Below the pieces are notes generated by a model that saw nothing but the letters and a program-made list of their open reading frames with translations, did no database searches and had not been told where the DNA came from. Both the position numbers and the translations under genes were made by a program. From Paracoccaceae bacterium (GTDB taxonomy: Bacteria; Pseudomonadota; Alphaproteobacteria; Rhodobacterales; Rhodobacteraceae), in contig CP075370.1 in NCBI GenBank assembly GCA_019454225.1, positions 3,521,001-3,585,000 on the forward strand: a stretch of 64,000 nt of DNA. The letters run 5' to 3'. Positions 18,903 to 27,437 of the stretch are shown here, in pieces (position 1 is the stretch's first letter; each line of letters starts with the position of its first letter).

Positions 18903-20870
18903 ATGGCCGATATGCAGGAAACCGCCCCTCTCCCATGGGAAGGTGCCGACGGCGCGCTGACGCTGGCCACCGTTGCGGGGCTCGCCCTCGGGCTGGTCGA
19001 TGCCTTCTGGCTGGCAGGACCCTGGGGGCCTGCCGGGTTGATCCTGGCCTTTGCCGCGGGCGGCATTCCAGCGGCGCTTTCGGCGCTGCGGGCGCTGTTC
19101 CGGCAAGGGCGGATCGACATCGACCTTCTGATGGTGGTTGCGGCGCTTGCGGCGGCAGCGGTGGGCGCGGCACTCGAGGGCGCCGTGCTGCTGGCGCTGT
19201 TCTCGGCCTCCGGCACGCTGGAGCACCGCGCCATGGGCCGGGCGCGCAGGGCCGTCGAGGCGCTGATGGACCTGCGCCCCGAGGTCGCGCTGATCCGCCG
19301 GGGCGACGCGGTCACCGAGATCCCGGCCGGCGACCTGCGGCCGGGTGATGTGGTCGTGTTGCGGCCGGGTGCGCGGGTGCCGGTCGACGGCGTGCTGGTT
19401 CAGGGCGAGGGGCGGCTGGACGAAAGCACCCTGACGGGCGAGGCGCTGCCGGTGGCAAAGGGCCCCGGTGCCCCGGTGTTCGAGGCCACGGTAAACCTGC
19501 ACAGCGTGCTGGAAATGCGCGTGACGCGCCCGCCGGCCGATAGCACCGTGGCGCGGATGATCGCGCTTGTCAGTCAGGCGCAGGCCGCGCGCGCGCCGTC
19601 GCAGCGTTTCTCGGACTGGTTCGGGCAGCGCTATACCATCGCGGTTCTGGCGGGATCAGGTATCGCGCTGGCGGCGTTCCGGCTTTCCGGACTGCCATGG
19701 GACGACGCGCTGTACCGCGCGGCCACCCTGCTGGTGGCGGCCTCGCCCTGCGCAGTGGTGATCTCGGTTCCCGCCGCGATCCTGTCGGCGCTTGCCGCGG
19801 CAGCGCGCGGCGGGGTGCTGTTCAAGGGTGGCGCCGCGCTCGAGATGATGGCCGAGGTCCGCGCCTTCGCCTTCGACAAGACCGGCACCCTGACCCATGG
19901 CACGACCACGCTGTCGGGCTTCGTGGCGCGCGACCCTGCGGGCGATCTCGCCACCCTGGCGGGGCTTGAGGCGCAGGCCGAACATCACATCGCCCTTGCG
20001 GTCCGGCGCCATGCGGACATGCGGGGCATCGGTGCCGCCGCGGTCCGCGACGTGCGCACGATCCCGAGCGAGGGCGTGGTGGGCCGGCTGGACGGCGCGA
20101 CGGTGTGGGCGGGCAACGGTCGGCTTGCGCGACGGATGGGCGCGGACCCCGCCGCGCTGCCGGGGGCCGCCACGCTGGTTGACGGGGACGCGACGGTCAT
20201 CTGGGCCGGGCGCGACGCCGAGGTGCGCGCGGCCGCGACCTTTGCCGACAGCCCGCGCGCATCGGCCCTGCCCGCGCTTGCGGCGCTGCGGCGGCGGGGC
20301 GTGGCACTGACCCTGATGACCGGCGACCGGGCCGTTGTGGCGGGGCGTGTCGGTGCGGCCATCGGGCTTGCCCCGGATGAGATCCGCGCCGACCTTCTGC
20401 CGGAAGACAAGCTGCGGCTGGTGGGGGCCCTGGCGGCCGGGGGCCGCGTGGCCTTTGTCGGTGACGGCGTGAATGACGCTGCGGCGCTCGCGCGGGCGGA
20501 TGTCGGCATCGCCATGGGCGCGGCGGGCAGCGATGTGGCGCTTCAGGCGGCGGATGTGGCGCTGATGTCGGGCGACCTGATGCGCCTGGTCGCCGCGCAC
20601 CGCCTGAGCCTGCGGACGCGCGCCGTCATCCGCCAGAACCTTGTCATCTCGCTTGGTGCGATGGCGGTGCTGGTGGCGGGCAGTGTGGCAGGGGTGCTGC
20701 CGCTGCCCCTGGCCGTGATCGGCCACGAGGGCGGTACGCTTCTGGTGGTGTTGAACGGCCTGCGGCTTCTGGCCGATCCGGTGGGCCAGGCGGCCCGGGG
20801 GTTTGAGCCGGACGCAGGCGATGATAGGGAAACCCCCGACCCCGCCCGCCCGAGAGGTGCCATGCCATGA
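18903..20870 (+). CDS. P1B-4-type heavy-metal (Co2+-like) efflux ATPase
   Basis: The 655-residue P-type ATPase has the phosphorylation motif DKTGTLT with Asp325, the SPC metal-site motif at 281-283 in the sixth transmembrane segment, and HEGGT starting at His608. SPC plus HEGGT defines subgroup P1B-4 (CoaT-like; Co2+, sometimes Zn, Cd or Fe export). No N-terminal heavy-metal-associated domain is present, as usual for this group. Its location next to cobF and the cobalt permease supports a role in preventing cobalt overload. It overlaps kdsA by four bases (ATGA), an odd operon partner. Confidence 0.88.
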   Translation: MADMQETAPLPWEGADGALTLATVAGLALGLVDAFWLAGPWGPAGLILAFAAGGIPAALSALRALFRQGRIDIDLLMVVAALAAAAVGAALEGAVLLALFSASGTLEHRAMGRARRAVEALMDLRPEVALIRRGDAVTEIPAGDLRPGDVVVLRPGARVPVDGVLVQGEGRLDESTLTGEALPVAKGPGAPVFEATVNLHSVLEMRVTRPPADSTVARMIALVSQAQAARAPSQRFSDWFGQRYTIAVLAGSGIALAAFRLSGLPWDDALYRAATLLVAASPCAVVISVPAAILSALAAAARGGVLFKGGAALEMMAEVRAFAFDKTGTLTHGTTTLSGFVARDPAGDLATLAGLEAQAEHHIALAVRRHADMRGIGAAAVRDVRTIPSEGVVGRLDGATVWAGNGRLARRMGADPAALPGAATLVDGDATVIWAGRDAEVRAAATFADSPRASALPALAALRRRGVALTLMTGDRAVVAGRVGAAIGLAPDEIRADLLPEDKLRLVGALAAGGRVAFVGDGVNDAAALARADVGIAMGAAGSDVALQAADVALMSGDLMRLVAAHRLSLRTRAVIRQNLVISLGAMAVLVAGSVAGVLPLPLAVIGHEGGTLLVVLNGLRLLADPVGQAARGFEPDAGDDRETPDPARPRGAMP

Positions 20871-21718
20871 CCGCCCCGCAGCCTGCCGTCCGTCTGGGCA
20901 ACGTGACCTTTGCCAATGACGCGCCGCTGGCCTTCATCCTGGGCCCCTGCCAGATGGAAAGCCGCGCGCATGCCCTGGAGATGGCCGAAGCCGTGGCCGG
21001 GATCGGCCGTGACCTGGGCGTGGGCGTGGTGTTCAAGGCGAGCTATGACAAGGCCAACCGCACGAGCCTTGGCGGCGCGCGGGGCGTCGGCATGTCGGCC
21101 GCGCTCGACGTGTTCGCCGAGGTGCGCGACCGCTTCGGCCTGCCGGTGCTGACCGACGTGCACGAACCGGCCCATTGCGCGGCCGTGGCCGAGGTGGTCG
21201 ACGTGCTGCAGATACCCGCGTTCCTGTGCCGCCAGACCGATCTTCTGGTTGCCGCGGCGCAGACCGGGCGCGTGGTGAACGTGAAGAAGGGGCAGTTCCT
21301 GGCACCCTGGGACATGGCGCATGTGGTGGCCAAGGTGACCGGGTCGGGCAACGGCCGCGTATTGGTGACCGAACGGGGGGTCAGCTTTGGCTACAACACC
21401 CTGGTCAGCGACATGCGGGCGCTGCCGGTCCTGGCAGCAACCGGTGCCCCGGTGATCTTTGACGCCACCCATTCCGTCCAGCAGCCCGGCGGACAGGGCG
21501 GCGCCTCGGGTGGGCAGCGGGAATTCGTGGCGGTGCTCGCCCGGGCGGCGGTGGCAGTGGGCGTGGCCGGCGTGTTCATCGAGACGCATGAGGCACCGGA
21601 CCGCGCACCTTCGGACGGGCCGAACATGGTGCCCCTGGCCGAACTGCCCGCCCTGCTGCGCGTGCTGGTCCGGTTCGACGGGCTGCGCAAGTCGCTGGAT
21701 ACGGCATCAGCCCCCTGA
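20867..21718 (+). CDS. kdsA: 3-deoxy-8-phosphooctulonate (KDO-8-P) synthase
   Basis: The enzyme condenses phosphoenolpyruvate with arabinose-5-phosphate to make KDO-8-phosphate for lipopolysaccharide. The 283-residue protein shows the family patterns LGPCQMES near residue 25, FKASYDKANRTS near residue 57 and DATHSVQQPGG near residue 200. It starts at an ATGA overlap with the metal ATPase and is probably co-transcribed with it. Confidence 0.95.
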   Translation: MTAPQPAVRLGNVTFANDAPLAFILGPCQMESRAHALEMAEAVAGIGRDLGVGVVFKASYDKANRTSLGGARGVGMSAALDVFAEVRDRFGLPVLTDVHEPAHCAAVAEVVDVLQIPAFLCRQTDLLVAAAQTGRVVNVKKGQFLAPWDMAHVVAKVTGSGNGRVLVTERGVSFGYNTLVSDMRALPVLAATGAPVIFDATHSVQQPGGQGGASGGQREFVAVLARAAVAVGVAGVFIETHEAPDRAPSDGPNMVPLAELPALLRVLVRFDGLRKSLDTASAP

Positions 21719-21770
21719 CAGGCCGCGATGCGATCGCGTCCGGCAGCGCGCGCAGGGTCGTGGCGGAGCC

Positions 21771-22940
21771 TCAGCCGTCGGCCCAGTCGCCCTCGAAATC
21801 GGCCGGGATCAGCAGGTTGTGCCGACCGAGTGCGCGGACATCCCGTTCGCCGCACAGCGCCATCGTGACATCAAGCTCCTTGCGGATGACCTCAAGCGCC
21901 CGGGTGACGCCGGCCTGCCCCATGGCGCCCAGACCATAGATATAGGCCCGGCCGATGAAGGTGGACCGTGCGCCGAGCGCAAGCGCCTTCAGCACGTCCT
22001 GGCCCGAACGGATACCGGAATCCATGTGGACCTCGACCCTGTCGCCGACCGCCCGCACGATCCTGGGCAGCATGCGGATCGCCGACAGCGCGCCATCCAG
22101 CTGCCGCCCTCCGTGGTTCGACACGATGATTGCATCGGCGCCGAAATCGGCGGCGCGGCGCGCGTCCTCCTCGTCCAGGATACCCTTGAGGATCAGCTTG
22201 CCGCCCCAGCGGTCGCGGATGCGCGCGATCTTGTCCCAGTCAAGCTGCGGATCGAACTGTTCGTTCGTCCAGCTCATCAGGCTGGCGGTGTCGCCCACGC
22301 CCTTGGCATGGCCGACGATATTGCCGAAGAAGCGGCGCCTGGTGCCCAGCATGCCCATCCCCCAACGCCACCGCATCGCCAGATCCATCAGCACGGGCAG
22401 GGTGAACTTCGGCGGCGCCGAAAGGCCGTTCTTCAGATCCTTGTGGCGCTGCCCCAGGATCTGCAGGTCAAGCGTCAGCACGAGCGCCGAACATTTCGCC
22501 ACCCGCGCGCGCTCGATCAGCCGATCCACGAAATCCTCGTCCCGCATCACGTAGAGCTGGAACCAGAATGGCCGACCGGTGCTGGCCGCGACATCCTCGA
22601 TCGAGCAGATCGACATCGTGGACAGGGTGAACGGCACGCCCATGGCCTCGGCGGCCCGCGCGGCAAGGATCTCGCCATCGGCATGCTGCATGCCGGTCAT
22701 GCCGACGGGGGCGAGCGCAACCGGCATCGCGACCTTCTCGCCGATCATCGTCGTTTCGAGGCTGCGTCCGGTCATGTCCACGGCCACCTTCTGCCGCAGC
22801 CGCAGCCGCGCGAAATCGGTCGTGTTCTCGCGGAACGTCTGTTCGGTGTAGCTGCCCGATTCTGCGTAATCGTAGAACATCTTGGGTGCGCGTGCCTTGT
22901 GCAGGCGACGCAGGTCTTCGATGCAGGTGATCACGGGCAT
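21771..22940 (-). CDS. lldD: FMN-dependent L-lactate dehydrogenase / alpha-hydroxy-acid oxidase
   Basis: The 389-residue protein is a full-length member of the LldD/glycolate-oxidase family. Visible elements are FYDYAESGS near residues 22-30, the FMN-binding PVALAPVGMTGM near 73-84, QLYV near 128, and the catalytic His276 in SNHGGRQLD. It oxidises L-lactate (or a related hydroxy acid) and passes electrons to quinone or oxygen at the membrane. The Rhodobacteraceae have several paralogues, so lactate specificity is likely but not certain. It is transcribed alone, divergent from the nitroreductase-like gene. Confidence 0.85.
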   Translation of the reverse strand: MPVITCIEDLRRLHKARAPKMFYDYAESGSYTEQTFRENTTDFARLRLRQKVAVDMTGRSLETTMIGEKVAMPVALAPVGMTGMQHADGEILAARAAEAMGVPFTLSTMSICSIEDVAASTGRPFWFQLYVMRDEDFVDRLIERARVAKCSALVLTLDLQILGQRHKDLKNGLSAPPKFTLPVLMDLAMRWRWGMGMLGTRRRFFGNIVGHAKGVGDTASLMSWTNEQFDPQLDWDKIARIRDRWGGKLILKGILDEEDARRAADFGADAIIVSNHGGRQLDGALSAIRMLPRIVRAVGDRVEVHMDSGIRSGQDVLKALALGARSTFIGRAYIYGLGAMGQAGVTRALEVIRKELDVTMALCGERDVRALGRHNLLIPADFEGDWADG

Positions 22941-23034
22941 GCGCGGCCCTCCCCATATTGGTCAGACCCGGTTACCAATCCACACAGGGCCACGCAACGG
23001 GCATCACTGACGCAGGCGTGACGGAGGGTTGCAT

Positions 23035-23074
23035 TTGATACGATATGGGACTATATAATCCCATATCGTATCAA
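23035..23074. promoter_or_regulatory. Perfect 16-bp inverted repeat over a promoter, candidate MarR operator
   Basis: Two perfect 16-base arms (23035-23050 and 23059-23074) are separated by an 8-base AT-rich spacer that contains a consensus TATAAT (23054-23059). The end lies 13 bp before the ATG of the Tat-exported protein, whose operon includes a MarR regulator. A dimeric repressor bound here would block the promoter, so autoregulation by that MarR protein is the simplest reading. Confidence 0.75.
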
Positions 23075-23087
23075 TCTGGAGTCTCCG

Positions 23088-24200
23088 ATGTCCCTTTCGC
23101 GCCGCCGCTTCATCGCCCTGATCGGGGGCGGCACCGTTCTTGCCGCCACCGCCGCCGCAGCGGGCTTTGCGCTGACCCGCACCCCCCATGCCGCGCTTGC
23201 CCCCTGGGACGCCGCAGGCAAGCAGGCCGAACCGCGCCTCTTTGCACTGAGCCATGCGATCCTCGCCCCCAATCCGCACAACCGCCAGCCCTGGGTGGCC
23301 GAACTGTCTGGCCAGGACGGCATCCGCATCTACCGCGATCCGGAACGCAACCTGCCCCACACCGATCCCCACGACCGCCAGCTGACGATCGGCATGGGCT
23401 GTTTCCTCGAACTCCTGTCGGTGGCCGCCAGTGCAACCGGGCATCACGCGGGGATCACGCTTTACCCGCAGGGCGAAGCACCGGACATGCCGGTGGCGGA
23501 CGTGCGCCTGACGCCCGGCGCGACCCTTGATCCGCTGTTTGCCCACGTCCTGAACCGGCGGTCCTGCAAGGAACCCTTTGCCCCCCGCGCCGTGCCTGCC
23601 AGCGATGCCGAGGCGCTTGCACCCCATGCCCGGATCATCACCGAACCCGCCCTTGTGGCCGAACTGCGCGCCCTGACCTGGGAGGCCTGGATGATCGAGG
23701 CCGAGACCCCGCACACCTTCCGCGAAAGCGTCGACCTGATGCGCTTTGGCAAGCGTGAAATCCTGGCCAACCCGGATGGCATCGACCTTGGCGGGCCGTT
23801 TCTGGAGACGCTGATGCTGGTCGGCGTGCTGGACCGTGAGGCCCAGCTTGACCCGGCATCAACGGCTTTCCGGCAGGGCGTGGCCATGTACCGCACGATG
23901 CTGGAGGCGACGCCGGCCTATGCCGCCATCTCGACAGCGGGCAACAGCCGCGCCGACCAGATTGCGGCAGGGCGCGCATGGATGCGGCTGAACCTGACAA
24001 CGACAGGGCGTGGCCTGTCGCTGCATCCGGTCAGCCAGGCATTGCAGGAGTTCCCCGAAATGGCCGGGCCCAACGCCCGCGCCCATGCCCTGCTGGCCGA
24101 ACCCGGGCAGACGGTTCAAATGCTGGGGCGCCTGGGCTATGGTCCGGCGGTGCCCCGCACGCCGCGATGGCCGCTGGAGACCCGGCTGAGGAATGCCTGA
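23088..24200 (+). CDS. Tat-exported nitroreductase-like protein
   Basis: The 370-residue product has a twin-arginine signal (SRRRF at residues 4-8, then a hydrophobic stretch with GGGTVLAATAAAA), so it is folded before export to the periplasm. The mature part has APNPHNRQPW near residue 63 and later RAWMRLNLTTTGRGLSLHP near 290, which match the nitroreductase-like Acg family of flavoproteins. A substrate cannot be inferred. It is co-transcribed with the MarR gene, with which it overlaps by eight bases, and has a perfect palindrome at its promoter, so it is probably induced by a small molecule sensed by MarR. Confidence 0.75.
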   Translation: MSLSRRRFIALIGGGTVLAATAAAAGFALTRTPHAALAPWDAAGKQAEPRLFALSHAILAPNPHNRQPWVAELSGQDGIRIYRDPERNLPHTDPHDRQLTIGMGCFLELLSVAASATGHHAGITLYPQGEAPDMPVADVRLTPGATLDPLFAHVLNRRSCKEPFAPRAVPASDAEALAPHARIITEPALVAELRALTWEAWMIEAETPHTFRESVDLMRFGKREILANPDGIDLGGPFLETLMLVGVLDREAQLDPASTAFRQGVAMYRTMLEATPAYAAISTAGNSRADQIAAGRAWMRLNLTTTGRGLSLHPVSQALQEFPEMAGPNARAHALLAEPGQTVQMLGRLGYGPAVPRTPRWPLETRLRNA

Positions 24201-24648
24201 ACCGACACCCGCCGAAACCTATTTTGCCCTGTTCAACGAGATCGGCATCCTGGAACAACTGTCCCGCGCGGTGTTCGAGGCGCGGCTGCCCAAGGGGTTC
24301 GTCCTTGGGCAGTTCGCGGTCCTGAACCATCTCGTGCGGGTCAGGGACGGCCGCACGCCGCTGGAACTCGCCCGCGCGTTCCAGGTGCCCAAGACGACGA
24401 TGACCCACAGCCTTGCCGTGCTCGACCGTCACGGGCTGATCCGGATGGAGGCGAACCCGCAGGACGGTCGGTCGAAGCGCGTGTGGATCACCGAAGACGG
24501 CCGGACCTTCCGTGAACGGGCCATCGCCGATCTTGGCCCCGACCTTCTGGCACTGAACGCGCAGTTTCCGGTTCAGCGCGTGGCGCCGCTTGTCCCGGCT
24601 CTTGCAGACCTGCGCCGGGTGATGGACGCGATGCGTGACGCGACCTGA
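24193..24648 (+). CDS. MarR-family transcriptional regulator
   Basis: The 151-residue protein has a winged helix with the MarR pattern: LELARAFQVPKTTMTHSLAVL recognition helices near residues 56-76, followed by the wing GLIRMEANPQDGRSKRVWIT near residues 80-99. It likely represses its own operon through the inverted repeat at 23035-23074. The ATG at 24193 overlaps the end of the upstream gene. Confidence 0.88.
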   Translation: MPEPTPAETYFALFNEIGILEQLSRAVFEARLPKGFVLGQFAVLNHLVRVRDGRTPLELARAFQVPKTTMTHSLAVLDRHGLIRMEANPQDGRSKRVWITEDGRTFRERAIADLGPDLLALNAQFPVQRVAPLVPALADLRRVMDAMRDAT

Positions 24649-24657
24649 CCCGCCGCG

Positions 24658-26034
24658 TCATTCCCCGCTGACAAGATATCCGCCCGTGGTGCATTGCGAG
24701 GGCGACGATACCAGGCCATGGCCGAACACCTCGTCAAAACCGGCATCGCCCAGGTCACGGGCACAGGCGACCATGCCCGTCACCACCTCGGCCACCGGCG
24801 CGTCCGGCCTGCGCAGCCGTTCCACCGCAAGCGCCGCCGTGACGAAGGGCGCGGCGTAGGACGTTCCCGAACGCAGCCGCCCGCCCGAGATCGAGGCCGC
24901 CGTCCACAGGTTCACGCCAGGTGCGGCCAGCGTGACATAGGGGCCGCGGTTGCCCTGCCGATAGGGGCGCAAGGCGCCGTCGACCGCTGTAACGGCGATC
25001 ACCTCGGGCCAGGCGGCAGGATAGCCCGGGGGCGCGCCGGGGCCACCGTTGCCCGCCGCCGCGACCAGCCCGATACCGGCCCCGCCGGCATCCTGCACCA
25101 GTTGGCGCAGCACCGCGTTGTCCGGCCCCGAAAAGGACATGTTGATCACCGAAACCCGCGCGTCGATCAGCGTCTCGACCGCCTGCGCAAGGCTGAAGGC
25201 ATCGGCCGCGTCGCCACCCGCCCCCACATGGAACGCCTCGACCGCAACCAGTTCCGCAAGCGGCAGAAGCCCCGGAACCCGGCTGTCCATCCGGCCCACC
25301 AGCTGCGCCGCGATGGCCGTGCCGTGCTGGCGCCCGGCCGCATCCAGATCGGTCAGCGGGATCTGATGCACGGTGATGCGCTGCCCGTTCAGCGCATCGT
25401 GGTTCACGTTCACGCCGGTGTCGATCATGCCGATCCGTGGTGCCCAGGCCGAGGGCCAGCCCGCCCAGCCGATCATCGCATGCGCGGCACAGTCGCCATC
25501 GCGACACAGCAATTCATCGGGGCGGTAGAGGTGGTTCTCGTCCGCCAGACTACCCGGCAGCAGCGCCTGCACCTCGGCCCGGGCATCGGCGGGGCTGCGC
25601 CCGGGCGGCAGTCCCAGCCGCAGGACAGACGCGCCCCGCAGCGGTCCCTGCCCGGTCGCGATCACCCGGTATCCGGCTGACAGGATGACGGCCGGGTCCC
25701 CGCCTGCCGGCAGGATCACCACGATTTCGGGCGGGCGCGGGGGGGCGGACCGGGGGGCAGGCGGCTGGCTGCGACCGGCGGCGCGCCGGTTGCGACGGGC
25801 GTCGTCGCCACGTCCGGCACGATCCCGGTCACCAAACGACGAACGATCATCATCGTCGTCGTCATCATCGTCATCGTCGCCGTCATCATCGTCACCGTCG
25901 TCGTCATCGTCCGCGCGCACGGGGCCGGCCAGGGCAGCCAGCGGCAGGCCCAGGGCGGTCGCCCCGAGGCGACGCAGCAGGGTGCGGCGGCGGCGGTCGG
26001 CGGGGGGGGCATCGTCGCTGTCGTCTTTCGTCAT
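24658..26034 (-). CDS. Subtilisin-like (S8) serine peptidase with a poly-aspartate N-terminal tract
   Basis: The 458-residue protein has the full S8 catalytic set: Asp205 in IDTGVN, His237 in HGTAIA, oxyanion Asn329 in AAGNGG and Ser392 in SGTSYAAP. The N-terminus has a twin-arginine-like RRRRTLLRRL followed by a hydrophobic stretch, so export is likely. Residues 42-63 are almost all aspartate, encoded by GAC/GAT repeats, then comes a basic, Arg-rich linker. The acidic tract could bind calcium or act as a spacer. The gene is divergent from the ECF sigma gene and may belong to its regulon. Confidence 0.88.
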   Translation of the reverse strand: MTKDDSDDAPPADRRRRTLLRRLGATALGLPLAALAGPVRADDDDDGDDDDGDDDDDDDDDDDRSSFGDRDRAGRGDDARRNRRAAGRSQPPAPRSAPPRPPEIVVILPAGGDPAVILSAGYRVIATGQGPLRGASVLRLGLPPGRSPADARAEVQALLPGSLADENHLYRPDELLCRDGDCAAHAMIGWAGWPSAWAPRIGMIDTGVNVNHDALNGQRITVHQIPLTDLDAAGRQHGTAIAAQLVGRMDSRVPGLLPLAELVAVEAFHVGAGGDAADAFSLAQAVETLIDARVSVINMSFSGPDNAVLRQLVQDAGGAGIGLVAAAGNGGPGAPPGYPAAWPEVIAVTAVDGALRPYRQGNRGPYVTLAAPGVNLWTAASISGGRLRSGTSYAAPFVTAALAVERLRRPDAPVAEVVTGMVACARDLGDAGFDEVFGHGLVSSPSQCTTGGYLVSGE

Positions 26035-26128
26035 CGGCCAGTCCTGTCCAGGCGCACATCCGGGCTATAACGCAGTCACACTTGGGTCTATTCCGGCCCC
26101 GGTCCAAGAAAATCTCCGGCATCGGCCG

Positions 26129-26154
26129 GGAATAGGCGCTGCACCGCAAACGTT
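26129..26154 (+). promoter_or_regulatory. Candidate ECF-type promoter of the sigma/anti-sigma operon
   Basis: GGAAT at 26129-26133 and CGTT at 26151-26154 are separated by 17 bases, matching the GGAAY-N16/17-CGTT pattern of alphaproteobacterial ECF sigma factors. It lies 34 bp before the GTG start of the ECF gene, consistent with autoregulation. Confidence 0.45.
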
Positions 26155-26187
26155 GTCCCCGCAGATCACCAGAACCGAGGACCGTCC

Positions 26188-26712
26188 GTGTCTGATGCCA
26201 TCAAGACCGAAATGATCCAGATGCTGCCCCGCCTGCGGGCCTTTGCCCGCAGCCTGGCCCGGTCGCAGGACCTCGCGGACGATCTGGTGCAACTGACCTG
26301 CGAAAAGGCGCTGCGGAACCTTGGCAGCTATGCGCCGGGCACGCGGCTCGACTCGTGGCTGTTCCGCATCATGCGGAACGCCTGGATCGACCAGACCCGG
26401 GCCCGCCGCGATACCACGCCGCTCGACGGTGTCGAGGACGGGTTCGAGCCGATGGGCGACGACGGGCGCGTCGTCACGGAAAACCGCCTGCATCTGGCGC
26501 AGGTCCGTCGCGCCATCGACGCCCTGCCCGAGGAACAGCGCGCGGTCATGCTGCTCGTCTGTGTCGAGGGCATGCGCTATCGCGAGGCGGCCGAGGCGCT
26601 TGGCATTCCCGACGGCACGGTGATGAGCAGGCTCAGCCGGGCACGCCTTTCCCTGGCCGCCGCACTTCAGGACATCCCCGCCCGGGACAGCACAGGAGCG
26701 ACCCGCGCATGA
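26188..26712 (+). CDS. ECF-family RNA polymerase sigma factor
   Basis: The 174-residue protein has region 2 (ARSQDLADDLVQLTCEKAL near residues 25-43, then LDSWLFRIMRNAWID near 55-69) and region 4 (LPEEQRAVMLLVCVEGMRYREA near 112-133 and a helix-turn-helix IPDGTVMSRLSRARLSL near 139-155). There is no region 3, as usual for ECF factors. It starts at GTG 26188. The anti-sigma gene overlaps by four bases, so the two are made together. Confidence 0.93.
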   Translation: MSDAIKTEMIQMLPRLRAFARSLARSQDLADDLVQLTCEKALRNLGSYAPGTRLDSWLFRIMRNAWIDQTRARRDTTPLDGVEDGFEPMGDDGRVVTENRLHLAQVRRAIDALPEEQRAVMLLVCVEGMRYREAAEALGIPDGTVMSRLSRARLSLAAALQDIPARDSTGATRA

Positions 26713-27434
26713 CCGACCCCCTTGCCCCCCCGACCACGCTTCCCATGGATGACGAAAGCACGATCATGCTGATGGCCCTTGCCGATGGTGAACTCTCGCC
26801 CGAAGACGCCGCCCCGCTGCTGGCCCGGGTCGCCGCCGATCCCGCGCTGGCCGACCGTTTCGCGATGTTCGTGGCCACCCGCGCCATGGCGCGCGAGGCG
26901 CTTGAGGCGGGCCCGGTTCCCGACCGTCTGGTTCAGGCGGTACTGGCCGCGCCGGTCGGGGCCGAGGTCATCCCCCTGCGGCCGCGCCCCGCCGCCCGCC
27001 TGATCCCGATGGCGCTTGCCGCCTCGCTGGCGCTTGCGGTCGGGATCGGCGGCTTCCTTGCCGGCAGGACCGCTGCGCCGGGGATGGCCGGTGGGGACCC
27101 CGCCGAACGCGCGGCAACGGCGCTTGCCGCGCTGCCCACGGGCAGCGAGGGCGTGTTCGATGGCGGAACGGCGCGTGTCCTTGGCAGCTATGGCACCGAT
27201 CTGGGCCTGTGCCGGTTGCTGGACCTGTCCATCGACGACGGCCGATCGGAACGCGCCGTGGTCTGCCGGGGCGATGACGGATGGGCCGTCGCGCTTGCCG
27301 TGACATCGGGCGCGGCGGAAAGCTTCGTGCCCGCCTCCGAGACGGCGGTGGAACTGGTGGACGGGCTGCTTGACCGGATCGGCGCGGGCGCCGCACTGGA
27401 CCCCGTGGCCGAGGCCGCCGCACTGGCCGAGTAG
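26709..27434 (+). CDS. Membrane anti-sigma factor for the adjacent ECF sigma
   Basis: The 241-residue protein has an N-terminal helical segment (MALADGELSPEDAAPLLARV, residues 22-41) like anti-sigma domains, one transmembrane helix at about 98-119, and a periplasmic C-terminal domain of about 120 residues. The zinc-binding HxxxCxxC motif of ZAS proteins is absent. It probably holds the ECF factor inactive at the membrane until a periplasmic signal is sensed. The start overlaps the sigma gene (ATGA). Confidence 0.78.
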   Translation: MTDPLAPPTTLPMDDESTIMLMALADGELSPEDAAPLLARVAADPALADRFAMFVATRAMAREALEAGPVPDRLVQAVLAAPVGAEVIPLRPRPAARLIPMALAASLALAVGIGGFLAGRTAAPGMAGGDPAERAATALAALPTGSEGVFDGGTARVLGSYGTDLGLCRLLDLSIDDGRSERAVVCRGDDGWAVALAVTSGAAESFVPASETAVELVDGLLDRIGAGAALDPVAEAAALAE

Positions 27435-27437
27435 AAT

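Noticed and set aside
17176..19173. 665-codon minus-strand frame across the second riboswitch, the permease gene and cobF
   Set aside because: It crosses a riboswitch, a terminator and two recognised plus-strand genes, and its translation matches nothing.
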